Shown piece by piece: positions 10,534 through 22,230 of a DNA stretch of 64,000 nucleotides. The DNA lies in the NCBI GenBank assembly GCA_021904315.1, contig CM038910.1:14322001-14386000 (forward strand). The letters are read 5' to 3'. The stretch's first letter is position 1, and each line of letters starts with the position of its first letter. Below the pieces are notes generated by a model. That model saw only the letters and a program-made list of their open reading frames with translations, did no database searches and was not told where the DNA came from. The DNA is from Sphagnum magellanicum (lineage: Eukaryota; Streptophyta; Sphagnopsida; Sphagnales; Sphagnaceae). Made by a program: the position numbers and the translations under genes.

Positions 10534-12075
10534 CTACTTCTTTGTCGATCTATTGTGAAATTCCTCTATGGCTTCTTGAACATGTTCCATATCGGACTCA
10601 TTCACCCAAGATGCTTCTATTGGATGGTATCCCTTCCACTTGACCAAGTACTCTCGCTCTTGCCCCCTTAGTTACTTTGACTTGAGCACGGCCTCTACTT
10701 CAAATTATGGTTCATTATAAATCAGGTCCGGTGGGGGCTTCGAATTATGCTCTCGATTAAGCCTTGAGGCATCAAGGTTGACTGGCTTCAAAAGCGAAAC
10801 ATTAAATGTGGGATGAACTCTAAGATTTTCCGATAGTTCTAATTTGTAAATGTCGGGAAATTTCTTTTCTAACACTTTGAATGGGTCCACATATGGGCCC
10901 AAGAACTTGTGGCTCAAACCTTCTGGCAACCGGAAATTTTTTATGTTCAATCACATTTTGTCTCCTTCAAAATTCACCTCTCATCGGGACTTGTTTACAA
11001 AATCCTTGTACCGTTTGTGCGCTTTCTCAAAATTGGCCTTAGCCATCTCCCACAAGCGCCGCCTCTCTTCATCAAGTTGTGTGACCATCAAAACTTCTTC
11101 ACTTGCATCACTTGAGGGTTGCCCAAGTGTAGCCCAAGTTGTAGGCACAATTGGTGACTTGCCCGTCACCATTTGAAAGGGGGTGGAACCGATTGTCAAA
11201 TGCTCCGAATTGTTGTAACGAAATTTGGCCATCTCCAAATGGTCCACCCAATCTTGTTGATTCGCCGCCACATAATTCCTTAAGAATTGTTGGATAACCA
11301 AGTTTACTCTCTCGGTTTGTCCATCCGTTTGGGTTCGGAATGAGGTGTTCATCTTGAGCTCCGACCCCATGCACTTCCACAAGGCTTGCCAAAACTTGCT
11401 TGTGAACTTTGGGTCTTGATCCGACACAATGTCCTTTGAGAGGCCATGATGTTTGAACACGTGTGTGAAGAATAACCTTCATGTCTCTTGGGCAGTGGCG
11501 GTTTCCTTGGTGGGAATGAAGTGTGCCATCTTGTTAAATTGATCAACCACCATCATGATCGCATCAAATCCCCTTGATGGTGGCAAACTCACCACGAAAT
11601 CCATGGACACACTTTCCCACGGCCCCTCAAGAATCGGTAATGGTCGTAACAATCATGGTTTTTTTTATTGAATGTTCGATTTTGTCAGCAAATCAAGCAA
11701 GTCTTCACGTATTCCTTGGCATCGTCTTTCAAATTAAGCTAATAGTGGGACTTCTTGAGGAATGTTGTGGTGCGCTTTGCACCACCATGGCCCGCAAATG
11801 GGCCATCATGACATTCTTTCAAGAACACATCCCTAAGCCTCCTTTCTGAAACATAAAGTTGATTTTGCTTATACCACAACAGTCCATCTCACAAGTGGAA
11901 GTGTGACTTGATTCCTTTTTGAATGTTTTGTTTTATTTTCTTGGTCAACCCATCACGATAGTTCACTAGTCGAACTTCCTTTTGAAACTCTATTTCCCCC
12001 ACGTACACCACCTTAAGTTGGTGTTTTCGACTTAGTGCATCGGGCACCACGTTTTCCTTCCCGGCTTATGTCGAA
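10534..12075 (-). pseudogene. Ty3/gypsy chromovirus pol remnant (RNase H end, integrase, chromodomain)
   Basis: Reading on the minus strand from 12075: the end of the RNase H region (VVPDALSRKHQLK), an HHCC zinc finger (about 11870-11690; ECHDGPFAGHGG, later C-L-I-C with the second Cys altered), and the integrase core with its acidic residues in MDFVV (about 11610), SDQDPKF (about 11430) and QTERVN (about 11310). Then comes a linker (LPEGLSHKFLGPYVDPFKV) and a C-terminal chromodomain (REYLVKWKGYHPIEASWV) ending at stop 10536-10534. It is inactive: there is a frameshift near 11480 inside the integrase, another near 10960, internal stops, and no gag, protease or reverse transcriptase. At about 12075 it breaks off against AT-rich tandem repeats. 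In life, integrase inserts the cDNA and the chromodomain directs it to heterochromatin. Confidence 0.93.
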
Positions 12076-12103
12076 TGTCCACTAATGGGTTAACGTTAAT
12101 TAT

Positions 12104-12600
12104 AATGGGTTAATGATCTTTTTGACATTTTTTTAATTAACATGGTACATGAGTTGAACTACTAATTTTTAATATGTTGAAACCATTACTTAGGAGTTAC
12201 ATTTTACACTTACCATAATCTATTAAAACACATGTAATAATTTTAAACCCCACATTTATATAATGATTTTTTTCACATTTATCAAACTATCAACATTTTT
12301 ACATGAGTTGAATCATCCATTTTGAGCTTATTGAAACCATTATTCAAATGTTACATATTGCATTTATTAATATATATCGAAACACACATAACAACTTAAT
12401 GTTTCACATTTATATTTGAATGGGTTAATGAATTTTTTTGTATCTCTTGAACTATTAACATTTGCACATGAGTTGAATCATTCATTTTGAATCTTGTTAA
12501 ATTAATTCTTCAAAAATTGCATTTTACATTCACCACAATTTTTTTAAACGGATGTATAAAAATTTGAGAAATTTCACATTTATATTTGAATGAGTTACTG
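12104..12600. repeat. Three diverged tandem units of about 160 bp
   Basis: Units start near 12104, 12258 and 12421. Each runs from a form of 'gggttaatga' plus a T run, through 'acatgagttgaa' and 'cattttg', to 'cacatttatat'. Copies differ at many sites and by small indels. The array lies exactly between the broken end of the gypsy pol and the solo LTR at 12746. Confidence 0.7.
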
Positions 12601-12745
12601 ATTAGGTCAAATGTTCATGCATGCAAAATTTAAGATGCATGTAAACCTTTAAATTATTATTTTTTCATATATTAAATTATTGTATATTTATGTAAATTAG
12701 ATTATATATTTTTTCCCTAATTTGTTTTAGGCATCATAGACAAGT

Positions 12746-13325
12746 TGTCACGGACGCCAATGCCATGGAGTTCATTATTTGAATGTTCATCCATGATTTG
12801 TATTAAACTTGTACTTAATTTTTAATTTAGTTTCAATTCACTCTTTATTAAATTTTAATTAACCCTAATTAACTCCCAATTGATTCGTTGTTAAACCCGA
12901 ATTAAATGTTAGTTAACTTTCAATTAAATTTCAATTAACCCATAATTGATTTTTAATTATGAAAGTTTTCAGGAAGTTTTTTTACTTGATGCACATATAG
13001 AAACCGCCTTGGAAGCTTATTTGAGCTAAGTCCTTGAAGGTGTATAAATACAAATAGGACTCCTCATTTGTTTTAATCTATTCAACACCAATTTTAAGCA
13101 TGATATTACATTATAGCCTTGTCATGTTCTTTTCATGTCCATGTTTACATATGTTAGCATAGTAAATATATGTTTTCACGTTCGTCTTGCACATCTCATG
13201 ATCTTATTCATAAATTTTGTGTTTTTTATTTTTGAATCACATAATCTTGTCTTGTTCTTTATTTGAAAGTTAAATTTAAACTTTTCTTTTAGCCTTTGTT
13301 TTTGTGGTATTTCATGTCCTTGACA
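12746..13325 (+). mobile_element. Solo LTR (family B, copy 1) with perfect target-site duplication
   Basis: The 580-bp element starts TGTCACGGAC and ends CTTGACA. The 5 bases before it (12741-12745) and after it (13326-13330) are both CAAGT, a perfect target-site duplication. No internal domain or partner LTR is present, so this is a solo LTR left by LTR-LTR recombination. The second copy at 20665-22230 on the other strand confirms the ends. It holds a TATA box at 13043-13050 and, upstream of it, a field of repeated 'ttaattaa' words (about 12800-12960). Confidence 0.9.
13043..13050 (+). promoter_or_regulatory. TATA box of LTR family B
   Basis: TATAAATA lies in the middle of the solo LTR in the context gtgTATAAATAcaaatagg. 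The other LTR copy keeps it (about 21836-21843, minus strand) in a matching context. It marks the U3/R boundary region of the LTR promoter. Confidence 0.65.
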
Positions 13326-13769
13326 CAAGTTTATTAGTATGAATGTTCATGATGGCACACCAAAAAGCCCCAAAAATAATTTGTAAAATTTCCCCCTTTT
13401 TTATTGGTGTATGAAAAAAAAATCTATGTTAAAACAATGGATTAAAATTCAAAATTTATAAGTATTATTACTATTATTATCAAAAATTATTAATATTTTA
13501 TATTTTTTTCAATTTTAAATATGATTTATCAATTTTTGTAATTTTTTTGTTACAAATTTATGTTTAAATATTAGAGATGAATTAAAAAATTTCATTTTAA
13601 AAATAAATGAATGAATGAATTATAAATGATGATAATAAATATGGCATCAATGATTTTTTTAATCTTTTCATTTTCTTCAATTTTTTAATCTTCTCCAAAA
13701 TCATCCATAAGAAAGTTTGGCCATGTTTTGGTTATAAGCCATATATAGAGGTAAAATTTCTTAAAATAG

Positions 13770-14858
13770 TTTTATAATTTGATTCTAAGTCCAAGAACCC
13801 ATTGTAGAATTATGTCATTTTAAAAATATAAAAATGTAAAAACAAGAATTTAATCTTGTGCTGATGTTGATGGCCTTTCTTATGATTGCAAAATGGTAGA
13901 AATTCATTAAGAAAAAATCAGTAACATCATTAATATTTTCAATTTTTCAAAAAAAATGAATAAAATTTATAATGATCTCAGAGATTAAACTTATTTTTTT
14001 TCAAATAAATTTGATAGTATAATTGTTGATGTGTTTAATGTTGGAATTTTTTGAATTTTTTTGAATTACTCATTAGGAGCAACCTTTTTTCTTTCAACTT
14101 TGTGACTTCAATTTTGCCAATTCTTTTGTTGTTTACATTTCTCTTGAATTTGCATCATTTTTTTCATTTTTTTGTTAACAAGAATTTCCGAGTTAGGAAA
14201 ATTCAAAACCAAAAAAATATGTTAGTTGTGTGGGGGGTGGGGGTTAATCCAACTATTTAAACAAAACATTTCACCAAATTAAATTTTTTCTAATTTTTAA
14301 AAAGAGGAAAATGTAAAATATATTCTTACACCATTAATAATAATAATAACATGTTGATTTGTTTTTCAAATTTAGGTAATTACTTATTTGTATTAATCTT
14401 TGATTCATCTTATTCAACAAATATTGTTTTGATAATTAAATGGTTATATTAACTATTTAATTAATGTTTTTTCTTGTGGCCAAAATTTTCCAATTTAAGG
14501 GGGCAACCACATTAAGAAAATATTCTTTTGAAAGATTTTTTTATGTCAAATTTAAAATATGTATTTTCAAATTTTTATAATAAAATATACTAAGTAACCA
14601 TAATACTGAAAGATTTAAACAAGTTTCTAGCTACACAACTTGTCTATAACGAAATGTGGCAAATTTTTTAAAATTATTACCATTTTAGCAACATCACAAA
14701 ATAAATAAATAAATTGTACCTAATCATATTGGGGAAAATAAATTGAAATTCCATAAAACTTGGACATCTGTTATTTATTCAAAACAAAATTGTAAAAGAC
14801 TTAATGAATGCATTTTTGAATCAATACTGAATTTACAAAGATTCTAAATCAATTTAAA

Positions 14859-14943
<85 letters not shown>

Positions 14944-15945
14944 ATGACATGCAATTTCATGTTTTTTTAAAACCTTTTACATTATTTTTTTTAGTTTTTA
15001 ATTATTTTTGGAATACATTATTGATTAAAATATTTCTATATTTTGAATACAAGTCCTAAAACCCGTTGTAGAATTATATCATTAAAAAAATTAAAATTTT
15101 AGATATATGTATAAAGATTAAATACTCCTTTGTTGATGTTGATGGCCATTTTTTAATATTTTCAAAATAGTGGAAATTCCCCCAAAAAAACTTTGGTTAT
15201 ATGATTAATATTTATTTAATTTTTTAAAAAACATTGAATAAGGTTTATGATGAGTTCAAAGATTGAGTTTAAATGTTTTCAAATAAATTTGAAGTTGGAA
15301 TTTTTTATGTGTTTAAGGTTGGGATTATTAGAATTAATTTTAAAATTTTAAAATCTATGATCCCAATTTTTGTTAATTTTCTGTTATTTAAATTTTCCCT
15401 TGAATTTGCACTATTTTTTCCATTTTTTCCCCAACAAGAATTGCCAAGTTTAAAAACTTTGAAATAAAAAAGATGTTGGTTGCGGGGAGGGGGGCTAACC
15501 CAACTATTTAAACCCAAAATTACACCAAATTAAAATTTGTTCCTTTTTACAAAGGAAACAAATGTGAAATGTATTTTTACATCATTACAAACAAAATGTT
15601 GTGATTTTTTTTTCAAAGTTGTGTAATTAATCATTGATATTAATGATGATTAATATTGATTAAAAAATATGGTCTTAATAATTAAATGGCTCTATTTATT
15701 GCTTAATTTATTTTATTTTTCTTATGTCCAATTTCTGCCAATTTAAGGGGCAACAAAATTTTTAAAAATTGAAAGAAAAGCTTTTTCATCCAAATTTTTT
15801 AAATATATTGTCAATGTTTTACAATAAAACAATGTAAATAACCATAATATTCAAAGATTTAAATAAGTTTCCAACTACACAACTTGTCTATAACCAAATG
15901 TGGAAATCTTCTTATGGACGATTACCATTTTAACAACATCATAAG
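13770..15945. repeat. Tandem duplication of an AT-rich unit, period about 1.24 kb
   Basis: About 930 bp at 13770-14702 recurs in the same orientation at 15030-15945. Shared landmarks: 'ttgtagaattat.tcatt', 'gttgatgttgatggcc', a G-run followed by 'ccaactatttaaac', 'ccaatttaagggg', and 'ctacacaacttgtctataac' (near 14631 and 15875). The interval between equal landmarks is about 1244 bases. The copies are strongly diverged. They contain no coding potential I recognise. They could be old LTRs or a duplicated non-autonomous element. Confidence 0.8.
14861..14941. repeat. (TA)n microsatellite, about 40 units
   Basis: An uninterrupted TA dinucleotide run of about 80 bases lies between the two copies of the 1.24-kb duplication. 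It can extrude a cruciform and is prone to length change. Confidence 0.98.
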
Positions 15946-16132
15946 CTGATTTTGAATAAACCCTAAACCCTAGGTGCTAATTTTCTACCTAGCTAGGTAA
16001 ATAAGGTCGAATCTTTCTTGAAACTTCCAATTTCTTAAAAATCAAATAATAAAATAATCTGGATTAAATAATTAAAATAATCAAAATTTCCTAATTATTT
16101 TTATTTTATAATTATACATAATAATAATAAGA

Positions 16133-16134
<2 letters not shown>

Positions 16135-16163
<29 letters not shown>
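16135..16163. repeat. (TA)n microsatellite, about 14 units
   Basis: A short, pure TA run follows an 'ataataataag' stretch. Confidence 0.95.
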
Positions 16164-16329
16164 CATCTTGTAGTCACAAAATATGCAAGCCATTATGACT
16201 AGGACCAATGACTATGGCATTTGTGATTATGACCAAAAATATGACTAATGGCCTTGCAACAAGTCCATATGCACTATAATCATGGTAGTCATATTTGTAG
16301 TCATATTTTTCACATTTTGGCATAGTGAA
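16164..16329. repeat. Field of 'tagtcatatttgtgattatgac' words
   Basis: Short words such as gtcata, gactaatgg and tatgacta recur in both orientations over about 160 bases. A related field (catgtaatcat, gattacatgatt) lies at 16970-17110. These look like degenerate low-complexity arrays with snap-back potential. Confidence 0.4.
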
Positions 16330-16660
16330 ATAACCTAAGGTTATAATTTAAGTTAAATTAGATTAAACCTAAACTAAACATAAAAACTAAACCTAAGTTA
16401 AATTTTTAATTTCAACCTAAGTTAAACTTAGAGGTTAAATTAATTAAAAATTAAATTTAAAAAGTTCAACCTAAATTAAAATTAAAGGCTAAACCTAGGC
16501 TAGATTTAGACTAAACCTAAAAACTAAGTTTACAAATTAAATCTACTAAGCTAAACTTAGTTAAACCTAAAGGTTAAATTTAGGTTGAACTTAAATTAAA
16601 CCTAGAGGTCAAACTTAGCAAAAATTAAGCTAACTAAAGCCAAACTTAAGTATAACATAA
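16330..16660. repeat. Degenerate palindromic array built on CTAAACTTAGGTTAAA-like words
   Basis: Words aaacctaa, gttaaactta and ttaggttgaa alternate in both orientations, so much of the stretch can fold on itself. It resembles plant telomere repeat (CCCTAAA) only loosely, since the third C is missing almost everywhere. No gene. Confidence 0.6.
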
Positions 16661-18559
16661 TGTGAATGTACTTTAATGTTGGTTCAAGAAAAATAAAATT
16701 CAATGACATCATGTTGGATTAAGTTTATTTTGTGATTCATGTACAAATTTAGAATATTTAAAATCATGAACAATTAGTTGATGATAAAAAAATTATTCAA
16801 TTGGAAATCTTTGAATAATATTTACAATTTTTAAAATGATAATTATGAACAAATTGCTCTTAAATGCATGCACTTAACTAAAAAAATTCTTTCATATAAA
16901 ATTTAATCAACTATTTGATGTGTCCAATACATTTTGTCATTTGATTGAACATGGTTTTGAAATCAAATCACATGCCTTAATCATGTAATTATAAGCCTCA
17001 TGACATGACCTAATCATGTAATCATAAACATAACTACGTTGTCTTACATGACTAAAGACATGATTACATGATTAAAATTTAGTCATAGTCACAAAAATGT
17101 CTAAATCATGGATGCCACCTTTTTGCATAATGAATGTATCAATTTTATCAAAAAAATAATTAAATGGTTATATTAAAAAATAATTTTAGTTAAATATTAT
17201 TAGTATAATTCAGTGCATTACAATAGTGTTTTAAACTATACCTTATTAAACAATACAACATTTGGTGGCTACCAAGTAATAAAATTTATCAATATTGGTA
17301 ATAGTGATATTGCATATGGTCATGCACAAAAAGTAGAAATATTAATTCTGAAAAACAAATTTAATGAAATGATTAGTTGACATTTTATATGTAATAACCA
17401 TAGTTTATACATTGTTTGATGCATTTTTAGCATCAAGATTCACCTTAACTGGACTAGACATAAATAACACTAATAGTATTTTGATTATTATTTTTTGTAT
17501 TTTTTAATTTTAAGAAACAAGAAACAAGTTATTGAAATGTCTAACCATTGTTCTAGATATAAATAATTGTGTTTCCATTAGCCTATCAACAATCTTCATA
17601 CAATTATATTTCATCCAAGTTTGTTGGTTTTTTTCACAAGCACCCACCATGGAACCTTGAACGTTTAAAAATCATTCTCATTCTTCATGATGTCTTTTTT
17701 TTTTTTTTTTTGTCCACACATGAACAAGCTTTGGATCATGCAACCTCACAAGAACAAAAAATCTTAAATTAAAGTCTCTAAAGTTTGTGTACATTACTAT
17801 CATTAAAGAAGGCTTCATGTTTTTTAGCACACAATAAAAAAGGATTTTTGGATTTTTTACATCAATAATGTCAAACATGTTGGGCAAAGAAACCTTAACA
17901 TGATTAGACCTCCAGTTGTTTGAAAACCAAAAGCCCTTTAAAAGAATTGCATTTCAAAGAAATAAAGGTTTTAAACAAATGCGACAAAACATCTTCCCAA
18001 TATAGTATACCAAAATCCTAGTTCATTCTAAGTTTCATTAGATTTTGAGTGAATTTGGACATTTTTACTATGGTGAAACTAATCAACCCCCTAGTGAATT
18101 AAGACTAGTTGTTACGAGACAATTCACTTGTTAGTTAATTCATTAGGCATCATGAAAATCGATTAAATTTAAATTATTTAATATATAATATTATTGATAA
18201 TTTCATGATTTTCAACCTCTGAATTATTAACATGTGTCACTACCTAAGTTAGATTAAAAACCTAACCTAGGTACGTAGGCCACGTAATCAATCTAAGCAC
18301 TTACTATAAAAAACTAGATAGGACAATATTCGGTCAACTTACCATTGTTGACCATGCACACAACACTTGTGAAGTTTGACCTTTGACCTTTAAAATGAAA
18401 GTAAATAACCCTACGATCAAGCCACCCCAATTGTTATGATAATATATTACATTGCATTATATTTATCATATACTTCATTTTAAACATTACAAAAACATAA
18501 ACTTTGAAAATTCATATTTTATTGATATTTTGTCCAAAAGAAATTATTAAAGTTTAATT
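16661..18559. other. AT-rich intergenic DNA, no supported gene
   Basis: Apart from the 'catgattacatgatt' field near 17000 and a poly-T run at about 17695-17711, nothing identifiable is present. Open frames are short and without family resemblance. Confidence 0.5.
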
Positions 18560-19500
18560 TAAAAATTCATTTTAGTTATTTTCTGTTATTTTTGCTTATT
18601 TTAGCCTATTTCACCTTAGGTTATTTTTGGTTATTATAAGGTTTTTTTGTTATTCTATGTTATTTTTGGCTATTGTAGGTTATTTCATTTTAGGCTACAT
18701 GTAACTATTATAAGTTATTGATTATTTTAAGTTATATCATTTTAGGTTATTTTCGACTATGTGAGGTTATTATTGGTTACTTTTAGCTATTGAAAGCTAT
18801 TTCACCTCATGTTATTATTGAATATTTTAGGCTATTATAGTCTATTTCACCTTAAGTTTTTTTTAATTTATTATAGATAATTTCACCCTAGATTATTTTT
18901 GGCAATCCTAAATAATTATAATATATGATTATTAGTGATTATTCTATTAATGGTTATTGGTTATTTTTTTATTGGGGCTATTGGTGGCTATTAATGGTTA
19001 TTTTATCAATGGCTATTGATGGCTATTAGTGATTATTTTATTAACGGCTATTGGTTATTTTTTTATTGGGGCTATTGGTGGCTATTAATGGTTATTTTAT
19101 CAATGGCTATTGATGGCTATTAGTGATTATTTTATTAATGGCTATTGGTTATTTTTTTATTGGGGCTATTAGTGGCTATTAGTGATTTTTTTTAAATGGC
19201 TATTGGTGGTTATTAATGGTTATTCTATTAGTGGTTATTGTTGGTTATTTTATGTTATATTACAACTATTGGTGATTATTCTATTATAAATTATTGTTGG
19301 ATATTTTAAGTTATTATCATAGGCTATTATTGTTATTATAGGTTATTTTACCTCAGGTCATTATATTATATTTTAGATTATTTTAAGTTATTATAATTAG
19401 GATAAAATAACTTATAATAACATAAGGTATAAGTTATAATAACTAAAGTAACCTAAAATAATATAAATTATATCATAGAATAACATATATAGGGTATTTA
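18560..19500. repeat. Long degenerate array of TTATTTTAGGCTATT-like units with inverted tail
   Basis: From about 18560 to 19385 the + strand is made of variants of 'ggttatttt' and 'ggctatt', 10 to 15 bases per unit. From about 19395 to 19500 the same words appear reversed (ataacctaaaata). The turn, 'aagttattataattagga' followed by 'taaaataacttataat', is a near-palindrome centred at about 19398. Part of the array is a clean 94-bp tandem repeat, listed separately. Confidence 0.75.
18959..19180. repeat. 94-bp near-perfect tandem repeat, about 2.3 units
   Basis: The word ggttatttttttattggggc starts at 18959, 19053 and 19147, so the period is 94. The first two units differ at very few sites (aacggctatt against aatggctatt). 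This is far more uniform than the surrounding degenerate array, which suggests recent amplification. Confidence 0.9.
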
Positions 19501-20664
19501 AAACAACATAAAAATAAACCTATTTACCATAGTAAATTATAATAGTGAATTATGTCAACTAGTAGTGAAACACAATGTTTAAATAATGATATTATAGTGA
19601 AATAACTTTAACCAAGGTGAAATCAATAAAATGTAGTGAACTTATTTCACTTTTAAGGTCCCATAATGATTTAAGCTAATGAATTACACCCCACTTTTGT
19701 AGTAATGATAGTCCACATAAAGGCCCATAACACATGCATAAGTTTCATCTTTCACGATGTTTTGCATTTAAAATTCCATGTACTTAGATTTTCCACTATT
19801 AATGAATTTATCTTTCTCCACATAACTTAATGCATTATTTCCCCAAATCGAATGAAAGCAAACTAGATTTAACATTCCTCTTGGCAACTTTAACCAACCC
19901 TTTGCATTAGCACTCTACAATTGAATTAGAAGGCTATTTTTCAAACTTGAAAAAAAATCGATAATGGAAATTTTATATTACATCACTAGCCATTTAGATG
20001 ACTCAACAAAAAATCCAAAAATATGCATATCCATATGCCTTGCCAATGTTTCATGGTCATTTTTTAAAGAATTAACTACCTAAGATTTGAAATTTGGGAT
20101 CCTTCGAAGTGATTAAGGAATGAAAATCAATATTGGGAAACCATGAAAGTTTTCATCAAGTCCACCAAGATATAATTGTTTTATTCCATGAACTTTTTGG
20201 ACAAATATCCAAACCTTTTCAAAGGTTTCCTTCATTGTCAACAAGGAAAGAAATGCTAAAAAATATTGATTTTTATTGTCCTTCACACAATTGTCCGTTA
20301 AAAACAATAATTTCATGGGCAAAATTTGTTTTGCCCATGTTTTTCCTTCCTAAACGTTTAGTAGTAAATTTAAACAATAAATAACATAATTTTGAAAGTA
20401 AAAACTTGGAAAAAAATGGATTAAAAGGTCAGCTCCACTTTGCATGTTCAAAACATTGTCTATACAAATTTGTATAATGTTTTCCACTCCAATGCTTTCA
20501 ATGTATCTAACCAATGCATTACATACATACTGGTTATCTTTATATGTTTCCTTCTTGTGTTAATGGCACCTACAAATACTTCGCCATTAAGACAAGCAAA
20601 CATTACATTTAACAAATGGACATTATGCAACATTATTCCAACCATTAGAACAAATGGTCATTCT
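19501..20664. other. AT-rich intergenic DNA, no supported gene
   Basis: Short open frames of 60-83 codons occur on both strands near 20113-20670 but show no recognisable motif and overlap each other. Nothing else seen. Confidence 0.45.
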
Positions 20665-22230
20665 TGTTAAGAACACGAAGAACCACAAGAATAAAGGCTA
20701 AATTAAAAGTTTAAGTCTAACTTTCAAACAAGGAATAAAACAAGATTACGTGATTTTTAATAAGAACACAAAAACTACGAACACGAGATGTGCAAGACAA
20801 ACATGAAAACGGATATTTATTATGCTAACATATGTAAACATGAACATAAAAAGAACATGACAAATCTATGGTGCAAGATCATGCTTAAAACCAGTGTCGC
20901 AACCTTAACCTTGGGCTTGCAACCAAGGCAAAGGCTTACAAAGGTGCGAGCCAAGAATGAGCCCAGGAATCACATTTCATGCTCCCAAGAGTGCAAGAGA
21001 GCGTGAGGGAATGAACCCCCACACTCCCAAATGAGCTCCCATTTTGGGAGACGGAGTCCCAATGGACTTCCAAATTTTCAAAAGGTGATTGCAGGGATCA
21101 AAACGCATTAAATTAAAATGTTATTTATATAATTGGAAAGCTCTTGGAACTTAAATGTCTAAAATGGTCTCGCATAACCCATTTGGGTTCTTAAAACATA
21201 AGTTATGATTAAAAAAAGGGTCGGGAGTTAAATTGACAATTTGATTTCTGACCACTAAAAATAAAAAATTGCCCTAATTTCCTTGTGTGCAAGTGATGTG
21301 ACACATACCGTTGGAAAGATCTTGACGAAAGCTACAACTTTTCTTCATTTTGATCAGAGGTCTACAAAAGAAGTTATGGGCCTCCAAAGTTGTAAAAGTC
21401 CAAATTTCGAGAATTTTGGGACTCCAACTTGGGAGTCTTGAGACAAAATGACATTTGGGTGCTAAACACAAAAAATACTATAAGGGGGAAGGTGATGGCT
21501 TCCCCCAAGTCTAAGCCATGGTGAGTTTTGTGAGTCCATGGTTGCTCATGACTCATCCGTGCACCAAAAGTGTTCCAATTATGCACTAACCAACTTGTTA
21601 TTTGGTTTGTGCAGGTTCGTGTGAGTAATTAATTTGTTTATCGTTCTTCCTAATCCCCATCCTAAAGCTCCAGCATGCCTCGCTACCCTCAAAGTGTTGC
21701 GAGCCAAAGAACGTGCCCTAACTCCTTATCCTTTCGTTGTTTTCACATTTAGACTCGTAGTTGAATCTACCAAAGAGTTTACGTGTGCGTCAACTAATGT
21801 TAAACAAACTAAAAGGAATGAGGGGTCCTATTTCTATTTATACCCCTTTGGGGACCTAATTCAAAGAAGTTTCCAAGGAGGCTTTTATGTGTGCAACGAA
21901 TATAAAAAAAATTTGAAAACCTTTTTAATTAAAAGTCAATTACGAGTTAATTGAAAGTTAACTAAGATTTAACAAGGAGTTAATTATGGTTTAATTGAGA
22001 GTTAACTATGAGTTTAACTGGGATTTAACTGAAACTTAATTCAAAGTTGACTAGAAATTAATTGAAAGTTAATTTGGATTTAATTAGAACTTAATTAAAA
22101 GTTAACTAAAATTTAATTAAAAGTTAATTAAGAGTGAGATAAAACTAAACTAAGAGTTAGGTACAAGTTTAATACAAGTCATGGATGAACATTCAACATA
22201 ATGAACCCTATGGCATTGACATTCATGACA
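20665..22230 (-). mobile_element. Solo LTR (family B, copy 2) split by a later insertion
   Basis: On the minus strand the element starts TGTCATGAATG at 22230 and ends TTCTTAACA at 20665. It aligns over its length with the solo LTR at 12746-13325, once the insertion 20895-21792 is removed. The flanking five bases are attct (20660-20664) and attcc (22231-22235), a 4-of-5 match expected of an aged target-site duplication. The TATA box is kept near 21836-21843. The copy is more diverged and longer in the repeated 'gttaatt' field (about 21940-22140) than copy 1. Confidence 0.87.
20895..21792 (+). mobile_element. Solo LTR (family A, copy 2) nested in the family B LTR
   Basis: This 898-bp element starts TGTCGCAACC and ends GTGTGCGTCA. 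It aligns in inverted orientation with the 3' LTR at 8817-9729. Flanking bases are accag (20890-20894) and actaa (21793-21797). They differ by one C-to-T and one G-to-A change, as expected of a methylated, decaying target-site duplication. Comparison with the uninterrupted LTR at 12746-13325, whose matching site reads attgg on that strand, confirms a clean insertion with a 5-bp duplication. The GGGGGAAG/CTTCCCCC hairpin is intact at 21484-21506. No internal domain remains. Confidence 0.88.

Noticed and set aside
16330..16660. Interstitial telomere
   Set aside because: True CCCTAAA units are almost absent and both orientations are mixed, so a telomeric origin cannot be claimed. Kept only as a low-interest finding.
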